Assembly: GCA_047639555.1 (NCBI GenBank)
Contig: JBLIOE010000022.1
Location: forward strand, 3,314-67,313
DNA length: 64,000 bases
Direction of reading: 5' to 3'
Source: JAJRXC01 sp047639555
GTDB lineage: Bacteria > Actinomycetota > Acidimicrobiia > Acidimicrobiales > Aldehydirespiratoraceae
Positions 7,390 to 17,142 of the stretch are shown one piece after another (position 1 is the first letter of the stretch; each line of letters starts with the position of its first letter). The position numbers and the translations under genes are program-made. The notes under the pieces were generated by a model that saw only the letters and a list, made by a program, of their open reading frames with translations, had not been told where the DNA came from and ran no database searches.

Positions 7390-8822
7390 TGGGAAGTTCG
7401 ACTGACGTAGCGATCGTTGGCTGTGGCCCGGTTGGCGCGGGCTTGGCGATTGCCCTTCGGGCCCAGGGCTTCGACGTGATGGTCTTCGAACGGGAGCCCA
7501 ACATTTACCACCTGCCCCGGGCGATCGGGATGGACGAAGAGATCTTCCGCGCGCTGCAGAACCTCGGTCTCGGCGAGGAGATCGCGGCGATGACAACGCC
7601 GGTGCAAGGTGCCGACTTCGCGAATGCAGAAGGGGAGCGGATCGTCGGCTTCGACTTCCCCGAGGGGATGGTCGGTCGCCTCGGCTACCCGCCGATGGTC
7701 ATGTACTACCAACCGGATCTCGACACGTTGCTGCGCGAGACCGCGGCCGTCCGGGGCGCAGAGATCCGTCTGCGGGCCGAAGTGACTGGCATCCGAGGGA
7801 ACGGCGATGGTGTCGCCGTCGAGTTGGCCGACGGCGAGACCGTTGAGGCCCGTTGGGCGGTGGGGTGCGACGGCGCTTCATCGGGCGTTCGTGAGGCGCT
7901 CGGGATCGAGTCCATTGATCAGGGGTTTGACCAGGCCTGGGTCGTGATCGACATCGAGTGGTTCGGTGGGGTCGATGAGCTTCGTGGACCCGTTCGACAG
8001 ATCTGCGATCCACTACGACCGGGCACCTTCGTGCCGGGTCACGGGTCACACCGGCGATGGGAGTTTCAGGCGCTCGAGGGAGAGGCCCGGAAAGAACTCG
8101 AGTCTGACGAGAAGGTGTGGGAACTCGTGGCTCCGTGGATGAGACCCGACCAGGGTCGAATCATTCGTGCGGTCACCTACCGCTTCCACGCAATGGTCGC
8201 CGACCGAATGCGCGAGGGAAACGTCTTCCTCGCCGGTGACTCAGCTCATCAGATGCCGCCCTTCCTGGGGCAGGGGCTCAACTCCGGATTCCGCGATGCG
8301 TTCAACCTCGCCTGGAAGATGGGGATGGTTGCTCGCGGTGAGGCCGCTGACGGTCTGCTCGACACCTACGACCACGAACGGCGACCACACGCCGCTCGGG
8401 TTGTCGAAGCCGCTGTCGACGCGGGCCGCCTGATCGACGCATTGTCCGGCAAGGGTGGCGAAGCCGACGAATCGGCGGGATACGGCCAGCGTCCGTTCCC
8501 CGAGCTAGAGGGCGACACCTTCCCGGTGTCGGGGGCCTTTGTAGGGGCACAGTCGAGCCAGACTCGGCGGCCCGACGGCACGTTCACCGACGACCGCTTC
8601 GGCTCGGGATTCACGGTCCTTGTCGCCGACGACACATTGGTCGTCCCCGACGCATGGACTGCAATCGGCGCGACGGTGGTTGCCGTGGAGGCAGCAGAGA
8701 TTGGCGGCCACGGCTGCTCCGTTGTTCGCCCCGATCGTTGTGTGGCTGGTGTCGCCGACGACCAGGGTGCGCTCGACCAGGTCACGGAGACACTGTTCCG
8801 CCTCCTTGATATCTCCGCATAA
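7389..8822 (+). CDS. FAD-dependent aromatic hydroxylase, MhpA-like
   Basis: A 477-residue class A flavin monooxygenase. It has the N-terminal dinucleotide motif VAIVGCGPVGAGLAIAL, a PRAIGMDEE segment very like E. coli MhpA (3-(3-hydroxyphenyl)propionate hydroxylase), the DG motif (VGCDGASSGVR), and the GD motif GNVFLAGDSAHQMPPFLGQG followed by NSGFRDAFNLAWK. It should use NAD(P)H and O2 to hydroxylate a phenol next to the existing hydroxyl, making the diol that the extradiol dioxygenase opens. The GTG start shares one base with the preceding stop. Exact substrate unknown; MhpA is the closest family I recognise. Confidence 0.85.
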   Translation: MGSSTDVAIVGCGPVGAGLAIALRAQGFDVMVFEREPNIYHLPRAIGMDEEIFRALQNLGLGEEIAAMTTPVQGADFANAEGERIVGFDFPEGMVGRLGYPPMVMYYQPDLDTLLRETAAVRGAEIRLRAEVTGIRGNGDGVAVELADGETVEARWAVGCDGASSGVREALGIESIDQGFDQAWVVIDIEWFGGVDELRGPVRQICDPLRPGTFVPGHGSHRRWEFQALEGEARKELESDEKVWELVAPWMRPDQGRIIRAVTYRFHAMVADRMREGNVFLAGDSAHQMPPFLGQGLNSGFRDAFNLAWKMGMVARGEAADGLLDTYDHERRPHAARVVEAAVDAGRLIDALSGKGGEADESAGYGQRPFPELEGDTFPVSGAFVGAQSSQTRRPDGTFTDDRFGSGFTVLVADDTLVVPDAWTAIGATVVAVEAAEIGGHGCSVVRPDRCVAGVADDQGALDQVTETLFRLLDISA

Positions 8823-8851
8823 AGGCGCTGGCCGACACGTAGTCTGCGGAG

Positions 8852-9580
8852 ATGACACGAGTCGGAGTAGTAGGCGCGGCCGGACGAATGGGTCAAGAAG
8901 TCTGTCGGGCCGTAGAGGCTGACGACGAGCTGGTATTGGCGGCCACTGTCGATCTCGGCGATGACCTCCAGGTCCTCGCCGACAACAACTGTGATGTGGT
9001 GGTCGACTTCACGGTCGCCGAGTCCGCCCGATCGAACTTCGCGTTCTATGCCGAACATGGCATCCACGCCGTGATCGGCACCTCTGGCCTCGACGAGACC
9101 GACCATGCCGCCCTCGCCGCCGCGTTCACGTCCAGCAACTGTCTCGTGGCCCCAAACTTCGCGATCGGTGCGGTCTTAATGACCCGGTTTGCTGAGCTTG
9201 CTGCGCCATTCTTTGAGACCGCAGAGATCATCGAATATCACCACGACACCAAGGTGGACTCACCCTCGGGCACCGCCACCCACACGGCCGAGCGTATGGC
9301 GGCCGCCTCTTCCGATTGGGCACCCGACCCCACTACCGACATGGTCTACGAGGGCGCTCGTGGCGGTGAAGGCCCATCCGGAATCCGAATGCACTCCGTG
9401 CGAATGCGCGGTGTGGTCGCCAACCAGGAAGTCCTGCTCGGTACGACCGGCCAGACCCTGGCGATCCGGCACGAGACCGTCGACCGCACGTCGTTCATGC
9501 CTGGTGTGGTGCTCGCGTGCAAGAAGATCGCCGATCACCCCGGCCTCACCGTAGGGCTCGACGCCTACCTCGGGCTGTAG
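8852..9580 (+). CDS. dapB: 4-hydroxy-tetrahydrodipicolinate reductase
   Basis: Second committed step of lysine/diaminopimelate synthesis: NAD(P)H reduction of HTPA to tetrahydrodipicolinate. The 242-residue protein has the N-terminal nucleotide loop VGVVGAAGRMG and the substrate/catalytic segment EIIEYHHDTKVDSPSGTA (His-His and Lys). DVVVDFTVAES and IGTSGLDE are also typical. The start has GGAG directly upstream. dapA lies 1.3 kb downstream on the same strand, separated by SURF1 and a small gene. Confidence 0.96.
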   Translation: MTRVGVVGAAGRMGQEVCRAVEADDELVLAATVDLGDDLQVLADNNCDVVVDFTVAESARSNFAFYAEHGIHAVIGTSGLDETDHAALAAAFTSSNCLVAPNFAIGAVLMTRFAELAAPFFETAEIIEYHHDTKVDSPSGTATHTAERMAAASSDWAPDPTTDMVYEGARGGEGPSGIRMHSVRMRGVVANQEVLLGTTGQTLAIRHETVDRTSFMPGVVLACKKIADHPGLTVGLDAYLGL

Positions 9581-9588
9581 GTAGACCA

Positions 9589-10320
9589 ATGCGACGCTTC
9601 CTCACCCCGATGTGGGTGCTCTCGCACCTCTTCGTGGCGGCGATGGTGGTGGCTATGACGTTCCTCGGCTTCTGGCAACTCGATCGCCTCGACGAACGCA
9701 AGGTGCGTAATGTCGAGGTGGGCGCGGCCTTGGAAGCGGCGCCGCTTCCAATCGGTGAGGTGCTCGACACCGACGCTCCGGAGCACACGCCGGTTATCGC
9801 TCGCGGCGAGTATCTCGACGAGCACTCCTTCCTCGTGGCCAACCGCACCTTCGAAACCCAGGCAGGTTCGTGGCTCGCCACACCAATGCGGTTGGAGACG
9901 GGCGAGATCATTGTGATTAGTCGCGGCTGGGTGCCGCGCAGCTGGGCCGCCAACGAAGACCGGCGCCAGGTTGAAACTCCGGTCGGCACCGTCGAAGTGC
10001 TCGGGCGGTTGCGCGGATCAATCGACAACGGCCGACTCGGCGGCGGACAAGTGTCCCGATTGCCCGAGATCAGCCGTCTGGATATTGCTGTGGTCGAAGA
10101 GCTCACCGGTCTCGACGTCGGCGAAGAGTGGGTCCAGCTCGCCGAACAAGCGCCCCCGCTCGGTGACCTTCCCATTCCGGTGCCACGGCCCGGGCTTGAT
10201 GAAGGTCCACACCTCTCCTATGCGTTCCAATGGTTCTTCTTCTCGACCGGCACCGTCGTTGCCTACATATTGATTCTGCGCAAGCGGCGACGCGAGATGT
10301 TGTTGGGCGACGAGGCGTAG
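9589..10320 (+). CDS. SURF1 family protein (cytochrome oxidase assembly)
   Basis: SURF1 proteins help insert cofactors into haem-copper cytochrome c oxidase. This 243-residue protein has the expected hairpin layout: an N-terminal membrane helix ending in FLGFWQLDRLDERK, a large extracytoplasmic domain with VISRGWVPR, and a C-terminal helix after YAFQWFFFSTGTVVAYI. The ATG at 9589, eight bases after dapB, puts the first helix at the N-terminus; the longer reading adds an Arg-rich segment overlapping dapB. It implies aerobic respiration with a haem-copper oxidase. Confidence 0.88.
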   Translation: MRRFLTPMWVLSHLFVAAMVVAMTFLGFWQLDRLDERKVRNVEVGAALEAAPLPIGEVLDTDAPEHTPVIARGEYLDEHSFLVANRTFETQAGSWLATPMRLETGEIIVISRGWVPRSWAANEDRRQVETPVGTVEVLGRLRGSIDNGRLGGGQVSRLPEISRLDIAVVEELTGLDVGEEWVQLAEQAPPLGDLPIPVPRPGLDEGPHLSYAFQWFFFSTGTVVAYILILRKRRREMLLGDEA

Positions 10321-10326
10321 AGGCCT

Positions 10327-10914
10327 GTGTCGGACGCACACGCCGACCTGCTCCTCCTTCTCGCGGTCCGGCTACGCAGCCGCGGGAATGCTGCATCCGT
10401 CGCAGATTGTCTTGGATCGCTCGGCGGCGACGTCGAATCGGCGGCCGCGGGCCTGGGCACGGCGCGGGCTCTGGGGCAGGTGCGCGAGCGCGGTGAAGAG
10501 TCGCGCTGGTCGTTGACGCCGGCTGGTGTTACGGAATTGGCGGCGCAGCTCGCCCAAGACACTCTGCGCGTTGGGCGCGCTGATCTCGGCACCGCCTACG
10601 AGGCCTTCCTCCCGCTCAATCGGGCGTTCCTGTCGACTTTGACGTCCTCCCGCGAGATCGAGGCAACCGATCTCGACGTTGTGCGGTCGCTCGTCGTTGC
10701 GCTCGATCCAATTCTGGATGCTCTTCTGGCGTGGAGCGATCGCTTCGGTTCGTACGGTTCCCGCCTTGCCGCTGCTCTTACTGCCGCACACACGGATCGC
10801 TCCTGGATCGCGAGTCCAACCCGGGACTCTGTCCACACCATCTGGTTCGAGCTCCACGAGCATCTCTTGGCCACGCTGGGTCGAGATCGTCGCAGCGAGG
10901 CAAACGAGCCATGA
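10327..10914 (+). CDS. Conserved hypothetical protein, possible winged-helix regulator
   Basis: A 195-residue soluble protein starting at GTG. The first 75 residues suggest a small helical/winged-helix unit (LLAVRLRSRGNAASVADCLGS, then SRWSLTPAGVTEL, like the recognition helix and wing of PadR/MarR-type proteins). The rest is a helical domain with an all-helical pattern and no motif I recognise. It is 6 bases downstream of the SURF1 gene, and its stop overlaps the chosen dapA start. Function unknown; the regulator idea is weak. Confidence 0.6.
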   Translation: MSDAHADLLLLLAVRLRSRGNAASVADCLGSLGGDVESAAAGLGTARALGQVRERGEESRWSLTPAGVTELAAQLAQDTLRVGRADLGTAYEAFLPLNRAFLSTLTSSREIEATDLDVVRSLVVALDPILDALLAWSDRFGSYGSRLAAALTAAHTDRSWIASPTRDSVHTIWFELHEHLLATLGRDRRSEANEP

Positions 10915-11822
10915 CGTGGCACCATGGCTCTATGGACGCACGTTTCGGGCGGGTTCTCACCGCCATGGTCACCCCCTTCCACGAGGACGGCTCGCTCGAT
11001 CTCGATGGAGCGCAGGCGTTGGCCTCGCACCTCACGACTGCGGGCGGCAACCACGGCTTGGTCATCGCGGGCACCACCGGCGAGAGCCCTACTCTCACCC
11101 ACGATGAGCAGATCAGCCTTGTAAAGGCCGTCGTCGAAGCCATCGACGGCACGGTCATCGCCGGCGCCGGAAGCAACGACACCCGCGCCGCAGTCGAACT
11201 CACGAAGCGGGCCACCGCGGCCGGTGCTCACGGCATCCTGCAGGTGGCGCCGTATTACAACCGTCCCCACCAGGCCGGGCTGAGCGAACACTTCCGAGCC
11301 TGTGCCGCGGCCACTGACCTGCCCTTGCTGCTCTACGACATCCCGGGCCGAACCGGCCGCAAGATCGCCACCGAAACGATGGTTGACCTCTTCGCCGATG
11401 TCGAGAACATCGTTGGGGTGAAGGACGCGGCCGGCAACCCGGGCGAGACCGCCCGCATGCTGTCGATTGCCCCCGACGGCACCGAGGTCTACAGCGGCGA
11501 CGATCCGCTCACCCTTCCGCTTCTCGCGATCGGCGCCGTCGGCATTATCGGCGTTGCCACTCATTGGATAGGCAACGAGATCGCCGAGATGATGAATGCG
11601 TTCTTCGCTGGCGACATCGAAAAGGCGGCCGCGATCAACCGACGGCTAGTTCCGTCGTACGGATTCGAAACTGGCGATCTCGCCCCCAACCCAATTCCCA
11701 CAAAGGCAATGATGCGCGTCCTTGGCCTCCCGGGAGGCCCAACCCGAATGCCCATGAGTCCTGAACCCGATTTTGTCGAGGCCGAGGCCAAGACCGTGCT
11801 CGCCGATCTCGGCCGAGCCTGA
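10911..11822 (+). CDS. dapA: 4-hydroxy-tetrahydrodipicolinate synthase
   Basis: Condenses pyruvate with aspartate semialdehyde, the entry to diaminopimelate and lysine. The 303-residue TIM-barrel protein has GTTGESPTL, the Tyr of LLYDIPGRTG (Tyr142) and the Schiff-base lysine in IVGVKDAAGN (Lys171). Two starts are possible. ATG 10911 overlaps the previous stop (ATGA) and has GCGAGG upstream; ATG 10932 (MDARFGRV) is nearer the family's usual length but lacks a ribosome site. RNase J follows one base later, an adjacency common in actinobacteria. Confidence 0.96.
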   Translation: MTWHHGSMDARFGRVLTAMVTPFHEDGSLDLDGAQALASHLTTAGGNHGLVIAGTTGESPTLTHDEQISLVKAVVEAIDGTVIAGAGSNDTRAAVELTKRATAAGAHGILQVAPYYNRPHQAGLSEHFRACAAATDLPLLLYDIPGRTGRKIATETMVDLFADVENIVGVKDAAGNPGETARMLSIAPDGTEVYSGDDPLTLPLLAIGAVGIIGVATHWIGNEIAEMMNAFFAGDIEKAAAINRRLVPSYGFETGDLAPNPIPTKAMMRVLGLPGGPTRMPMSPEPDFVEAEAKTVLADLGRA

Positions 11823-11823
11823 G

Positions 11824-13491
11824 ATGGCCGACGCTGCGCCAGTAAAGATCACCTTCCTTGGCGGCCTTGGCCAGATCGGTCGCAACTGCGCCGCGATCGA
11901 AACCGAGGGTCGGATTGTCGTCCTTGACTGCGGCCAGATGTTCGCGGGCGACGACCTGCCTGGTGTCGATGCGGTTCTGCCCGATCTCAGCTATCTGATC
12001 GACAACGCCGACCGCGTCGAGGCGATCATCGCCACCCACGCCCACGAGGATCACATCGGCGCGCTGCCGTACCTGATGGCGCATCTCGAAGCGCCGATCT
12101 ACGGCTCGGCGTTCACCCTCGGCTTGGTCGATCACAAGCTTCGTGAGGTTCGGCTTCAGAAGAAGGCGGAGCTTCGAGAAGTACACGATGGCGACCGGAT
12201 GATGGTCGGCCCGTTCGACTGTGAGTTCCTTCCGGTTACCCACTCGATCCCGTCGGGCAACATCACCGCCTTCCACACCGACCAGGGCGTGATCCTGCAC
12301 TCGAGCGACTTCAAGCTCGACCTCACGCCGGTCGACGGTCGCCGCACCGACCTCAGCCGTATCGGCGCCCTGGGCAATGACCCTGGCATCCGATTGCTTC
12401 TGGCCGATTCGACCAACGCCGACAGCCCCGGTGCATCTCGTTCGGAGACCGAAGTCGGTGCCGTCATCGCATCGGTCGTTCGTGGTCAAGAAGGCCGACG
12501 CGTCGTCATCGCATCGTTCGCGAGCCACATCCACCGCCTCCAACAGATCGCCGATGCCGCGGTCGATACCGGCCGGGTGCTCGTGACCCTTGGCCTCTCG
12601 ATGCGCCGCAACGTCAAGCTTGCTCGTGACGTTGGGATCCTTCGGATTCCCGACGCTTCGATCCGTGACATCGAAGACATCGACGATCTCGACCCCGAAC
12701 GCACCCTCGTCGTGTGCACTGGTTCTCAGGGCGAGCCTCGGGCCGCGCTCACCCAGATGGCCATTGGCGAGAGCCGTTGGATGAAGCTCACCGAGAACGA
12801 CACCGTCATCTTCAGTTCACATCCGATCCCGGGCAACGAGGCTGCGGTCGCCACCGTGCGCAACGGGTTGGCTCGCCTCGGCGCTCGGGTGCTGCACAGC
12901 GGCCAGGTCGACGTCCACACCAGTGGCCATGGCAAACAGCAGGAGCTGCGCACTCTGCACTCTGTTGCGGTGCCCGAGTGGTTCACTCCCGTCCACGGCG
13001 AATACGCCCACCTTGTGGCCCATCGCGACCTCGCTTATCAAATGGGTATGCCCGAGGACCGTGTGGTCTTCTGCGAAGACGGCGATCAGATCGAGATTCG
13101 CACCGACGGCATCCATCACCTTGGCTCGATCGGCGCCAAACGCGAGTATGTCGATGGCATCGTTGGTGACCTGGGCGAGGCCGTGCTCGGCGATCGTCGC
13201 GTGTTGGGTGACGACGGCTTCGTGGCGATCGTTGTCGATGTCGACCTCGACCGCCGCGAGATCATCGCCGGTCCCGAAGTGGTGTCGCGAGGTTGGGTCG
13301 AGCGCCCCGCGCTCGCGGCGCACGAGACCGCAGTGGCCGACGAGGTCGAACGCGATGTGATGAAGGCGCTGGCCGATGGCGAGGAGAGTCTCGACAAGCT
13401 GAGCCAGATCGCCCGCCGAGCCGCAGGCCGCACGGTCAGCGATCGAACGCGTCGCCGCCCGATGATTGTTCCAATCATCCGCGAAGGCTGA
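11824..13491 (+). CDS. rnj: Ribonuclease J
   Basis: A beta-CASP metallo-beta-lactamase RNase with 5'-3' exonuclease and endonuclease activity on mRNA and rRNA precursors. The 555-residue protein has GGLGQIGRNC at the N-terminus, the zinc motif THAHEDHIGAL, the beta-CASP region (SFASHIHRLQQI, CTGSQGEPRAAL) and the phosphate-binding DVHTSGHGKQQEL with PVHGEY. The ATG at 11824 follows the dapA stop by one base; the longer frame runs inside dapA. Together with PNPase in the same window it covers much of the RNA decay machinery. Confidence 0.96.
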   Translation: MADAAPVKITFLGGLGQIGRNCAAIETEGRIVVLDCGQMFAGDDLPGVDAVLPDLSYLIDNADRVEAIIATHAHEDHIGALPYLMAHLEAPIYGSAFTLGLVDHKLREVRLQKKAELREVHDGDRMMVGPFDCEFLPVTHSIPSGNITAFHTDQGVILHSSDFKLDLTPVDGRRTDLSRIGALGNDPGIRLLLADSTNADSPGASRSETEVGAVIASVVRGQEGRRVVIASFASHIHRLQQIADAAVDTGRVLVTLGLSMRRNVKLARDVGILRIPDASIRDIEDIDDLDPERTLVVCTGSQGEPRAALTQMAIGESRWMKLTENDTVIFSSHPIPGNEAAVATVRNGLARLGARVLHSGQVDVHTSGHGKQQELRTLHSVAVPEWFTPVHGEYAHLVAHRDLAYQMGMPEDRVVFCEDGDQIEIRTDGIHHLGSIGAKREYVDGIVGDLGEAVLGDRRVLGDDGFVAIVVDVDLDRREIIAGPEVVSRGWVERPALAAHETAVADEVERDVMKALADGEESLDKLSQIARRAAGRTVSDRTRRRPMIVPIIREG

Positions 13492-13581
13492 CTCGCCTCA
13501 ACTTCGCCCTCAGTCGGCGGATTCAGTGTCATACCCCATCGGTAGTTTTCGTTGGAACAACATCGAAAACAGGGGTTCAAG

Positions 13582-14587
13582 ATGACCGTCACCGGCACCA
13601 CCGAACTTGCGATCGTGGACCTGCCGCTTGAGCGGCTTGAGTCCGAGATAACCGAACTCTCGGGCCACCTCGCCGCAGCCACCGCTCGATTGCTTGATGA
13701 TCTGCCGCAGCTTACGAGTGTGTTCGCCGCCGGTGAGCTGTCATTCACGAAGGTCCGCGCGCTCACCCGGGTCGCAACGGCTGGTGATGAGTTGGAGTGG
13801 ATCGAGCTCGCTCGTAGTTCCTCCGGTGCGCAGCTCGAACGAGTGGTTACTCAATCGCAAGCTGCGGTCGAACGGAATGAGAACGCCGATGCTCGTCGTG
13901 CCTTCGAGCGACGGAGTGCAACGAGGTCCAGCCGGTCCGATGGTCTTGATCAGTTGAAGCTCGTTGGCCCGAGCGATGCCATCGATGTCATCTGGGCCGC
14001 GCTCGACGTCATTGCTTCGCGGTTGATCGACGATGCCGTAGATGGAGAACAGACTCGACGCGAGACCATGGCGGAGCGCGGTGGTCGTGCGATGTTCGAG
14101 CCTCGGTGATGCTGGAACACGAGGGCCACCCCACGACGAGGGTCACGACACCCGAATCGTCAACCGCAAGCTTCGTCGGGCGCTCCATCGTCGCGACGGG
14201 GGAATCTGCCGATTCCCGAGCTGTGCCGCTTCCTCCTGGCTGCACGCCCATCACGTCGTGCACTGGACCAATGGCGGGCCGACCGACCTCGACAACCTGG
14301 TCAGCCTCTGCGGTTTCCATCATCACCTTGTGCGCGAGGGTGGATGGAACGTGGCGATCAGCAACGACGCCGTCGTGTGGTCTGATCCCGATGGCATACC
14401 GGCAACGGTCGAACCGCTCATCGGCGACGCTGAGCGTCTGCTCGGAAACCAGAGCTCGTTTGGTATTTCGCCCAGCACGATCGAACCCGACCGGTATGAC
14501 CGACTCGACGTGCACTTCGTGGTGTCAGTTCTCGCCGATCACATTTCTCGAACCCGCCACGTCACCGCGGAGACGTCACCGCGGTGA
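13582..14587 (+). pseudogene. Decayed DUF222/HNH endonuclease (13E12-type) gene
   Basis: The reading frame from ATG 13582 to the stop at 14107-14109 encodes a DUF222-like helical region (LERLESEITELSGHLAAATARLLDDLPQ, LSFTKVRALTRVA). The matching C-terminal HNH nuclease module lies in another frame from about 14135 to 14587, with CRFPSCAASSWLHAHHVVHW and LVSLCGFHHHLVREGGW. The middle of the usual protein of 400 or more residues is missing or scrambled across frames around 14080-14150. This points to a net frameshift plus internal deletion. Intact copies are multicopy, mobile-like genes common in actinobacteria. A sequencing error alone would not explain the missing middle. Confidence 0.75.
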
Positions 14588-14709
14588 CGTAAAGCCCGCC
14601 GAGCCGAATCGAAATCGTAGATCGTGGAGCGATAACTGTCGCCGACTGCCTGGCCGACGGCGATCCGGTCGCGGGTGCCCCGGCCCTGTCGTACCTCGCT
14701 GGTAGCGTC

Positions 14710-17121
14710 GTGGCCATCGTGGCCACGAAAACGAAGTCCAAGAAGCGCGCTCCGGCGAAGAAAACCGCAGCAAAACGCCCGGCAAAGGGCACCTCCGCCT
14801 CCCGGCAGGCAGTGCATTCCGTGCTGTCTGACCACCAGGCCGACCTTTGGGGCGTTGGCGCGATTCTCCTCGGCCTGCTGACGGCGGCCAGTGTATGGGT
14901 GGGCGCCGCTGGAGTGATCGGCGACGGATTCGACGATCTGCTTGCCCTTGGTTTGGGCCTTCTCCGTGTGGTGATTCCGGTTGGGCTGGTGGCCCTGGGT
15001 GTCCTGCTCATTCGCGGTAACGACCTCGAGGCGTCCGAGGCCGAACGCATGGCTCGAGTCGCCCTTGGCGGCGGCCTGATCCTCGTGTCGTTCGCTGGTC
15101 TGTTGCATGTGTTGCGCGGTCGTCCCGGAATTGACGACCCGGTTTCCGAAATCGGGGCCGCGGGTGGCGTTCTGGGTATGGCAGTGGGCGGCCCACTGCA
15201 TGGTTTCACCGCGCTGGCGGGCAGCGTTCTGGTTCTTGTGGCCCTGTCAATCGTTGGGGTCATAGTCCTCACCGGGTCCAGTGCGCGAGAGGTGGCGAGC
15301 GGTGCCGGAAAGGTCTTGGCCCCCATGGGGGCCGCCTGCACCCGTGCCTTCCACGGGCTGTTCCGCGACCCGAACCAGGCCGACGACGCCACGATCGATC
15401 CTCGCGAACCGGCGCCCACGGCGGCGACCGAGCCGGAAGCCGATCCGGAGCCGACCGTCGAGCTCGAACCGAAGGCAAAGAAGAGCAGCAAGAAGAAGGC
15501 ACCAATCGAGCCGGTGAAGGAACAGGAGCAGCAGGCGCTTCCGATGGATCCGGGCGCCTGGACCCTCCCACCACTCTCGATGCTTGCGTTGAGCGAAAAG
15601 GGTGAAGTCGACCACGCGGTGGTCGCCGAACGCGGCTTGCTCCTGAAGGCCACGCTTACACAGTTCGGTGTCGAGACAATCTTGCTTGATCCGGTGGTGG
15701 GCCCCACTGTCACTCGCTACGTGTTGGAGCTTGGCGAAGGCGTCAAGGTTTCCAAGCTTGAGAGCCTGCGCAAAGACATCGCCTATGCGATGGCTTCACC
15801 CGACGTGCGAATCCTGGCCCCAATCCCGGGCCGCCGAGCGATCGGTGTCGAGGTGCCCAACACCTCGCGCGACATCATCACCGTTGGCGACATCTTGGCG
15901 TCGAAGGAAGCCCGCCAGGCCGCGCATCCGCTCGAAGTGGCCATTGGTCGAGACATCAACGGTCGCAACATGATGATCAACCTGGCGACGATGCCCCATG
16001 TCCTGATTGCCGGTGCTACCGGAGCGGGAAAGTCGTCGTGCCTGAACTCGCTGCTCACCTCGATCCTGATGCGGTCGACGCCCGATCAGGTGCGCATGAT
16101 CCTCGTTGACCCGAAGCGCGTCGAGATGGGTCAGTACGACAAGGCCCCGCATCTTCTGACGGCGCCCGTCACTGACCCGCGTAAGGCCGCCAACGCTCTG
16201 GCTTGGGCGGTGCGCGAGATGGAGCGCCGCTACGACCTTCTCCACAAGGTCGGCTTCCGAGACATCACGGGCTACAACAAGGCCGTCGATGCCAACACAC
16301 TCGAGCCTGGCCTCGGCGAGACCGACGAGCGCGGCGAGCCGCTCCAATACCGCCGCCTGCCGTTCATCCTCATCGTGGTCGACGAGCTCGCCGACCTCAT
16401 GATGGTTGCCGCTCGCGACGTCGAAGACTCGATCGCTCGTATTGCCCAGATGGCGCGTGCCGTGGGCATCCACCTGGTGATTGCCACACAGCGGCCATCC
16501 GTCAATGTCATCACTGGTGTCATCAAGGCCAACGTGCCGGCTCGCCTCGCGTTTGCCGTGTCGAGCCTCACCGACTCGCGGGTGATCCTTGATCAGCCCG
16601 GTGCCGAACGTCTCGTGGGTAAGGGCGATTTGCTCATGCTTGGTCCGTCGTCGTCCTCGCCGCACCGTGTGCAGGGCTGCTGGGTTGAGGAAGAGGAAGT
16701 GCGGGCGATCGTCAAGCACTGGAAGGACCAGGCACCCGAGTTCACCGACGACCAGGCCTCAGTTACCGAGACTTCTGGCGATCCGTCCGACGGAGTCAAC
16801 GCCAGCAGAGCGCCGCTTCCGCCCTCGCTCCCGGGCGGTGTCAGCGACAGCGCTCCATCGATGGATCTCATCACCGACCAGCGTCCCGAAGCCGACGACG
16901 ACGGTGACGAGTTGTTCGTGCAAGCCATGGAGCTCGTGGTGCAGACCCAACTCGGTTCCACCTCCATGCTGCAGCGAAAGCTGCGAGTTGGCTTCGCTCG
17001 CGCCGGGCGGATCATGGATCTCCTTGAGGAGAGAGGCATCGTTGGCCCGTCAACCGGCTCGAAGGCGCGCGACGTGTTGATCTCACCTGACGAGCTCGCG
17101 GCTCGCCGGGGCGAGAGCTAA
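14710..17121 (+). CDS. ftsK: DNA translocase FtsK
   Basis: A septum-located ATPase that pumps chromosome ends apart and activates dimer resolution. The 803-residue protein has a basic Lys/Ala-rich N-terminus, about four membrane segments (residues 40-200), an acidic/Pro linker, then the motor domain. This shows Walker A GATGAGKS near residue 434, Walker B LIVVDELADLM and ATQRPSVNVITG. It ends in a C-terminal gamma winged helix (MLQRKLRVGFARAGRIMDLLEERGIVG) that reads KOPS sites. GTG 14710 and GTG 14719 are both possible starts. The membrane part is short for the family but complete. Confidence 0.95.
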   Translation: MAIVATKTKSKKRAPAKKTAAKRPAKGTSASRQAVHSVLSDHQADLWGVGAILLGLLTAASVWVGAAGVIGDGFDDLLALGLGLLRVVIPVGLVALGVLLIRGNDLEASEAERMARVALGGGLILVSFAGLLHVLRGRPGIDDPVSEIGAAGGVLGMAVGGPLHGFTALAGSVLVLVALSIVGVIVLTGSSAREVASGAGKVLAPMGAACTRAFHGLFRDPNQADDATIDPREPAPTAATEPEADPEPTVELEPKAKKSSKKKAPIEPVKEQEQQALPMDPGAWTLPPLSMLALSEKGEVDHAVVAERGLLLKATLTQFGVETILLDPVVGPTVTRYVLELGEGVKVSKLESLRKDIAYAMASPDVRILAPIPGRRAIGVEVPNTSRDIITVGDILASKEARQAAHPLEVAIGRDINGRNMMINLATMPHVLIAGATGAGKSSCLNSLLTSILMRSTPDQVRMILVDPKRVEMGQYDKAPHLLTAPVTDPRKAANALAWAVREMERRYDLLHKVGFRDITGYNKAVDANTLEPGLGETDERGEPLQYRRLPFILIVVDELADLMMVAARDVEDSIARIAQMARAVGIHLVIATQRPSVNVITGVIKANVPARLAFAVSSLTDSRVILDQPGAERLVGKGDLLMLGPSSSSPHRVQGCWVEEEEVRAIVKHWKDQAPEFTDDQASVTETSGDPSDGVNASRAPLPPSLPGGVSDSAPSMDLITDQRPEADDDGDELFVQAMELVVQTQLGSTSMLQRKLRVGFARAGRIMDLLEERGIVGPSTGSKARDVLISPDELAARRGES

Positions 17122-17142
17122 CTCGCCGCACGGATCAGCCTC

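Noticed and set aside
15796..16719. A 307-codon minus-strand frame opposite ftsK
   Set aside because: A shadow of the FtsK motor domain with no recognisable motifs.
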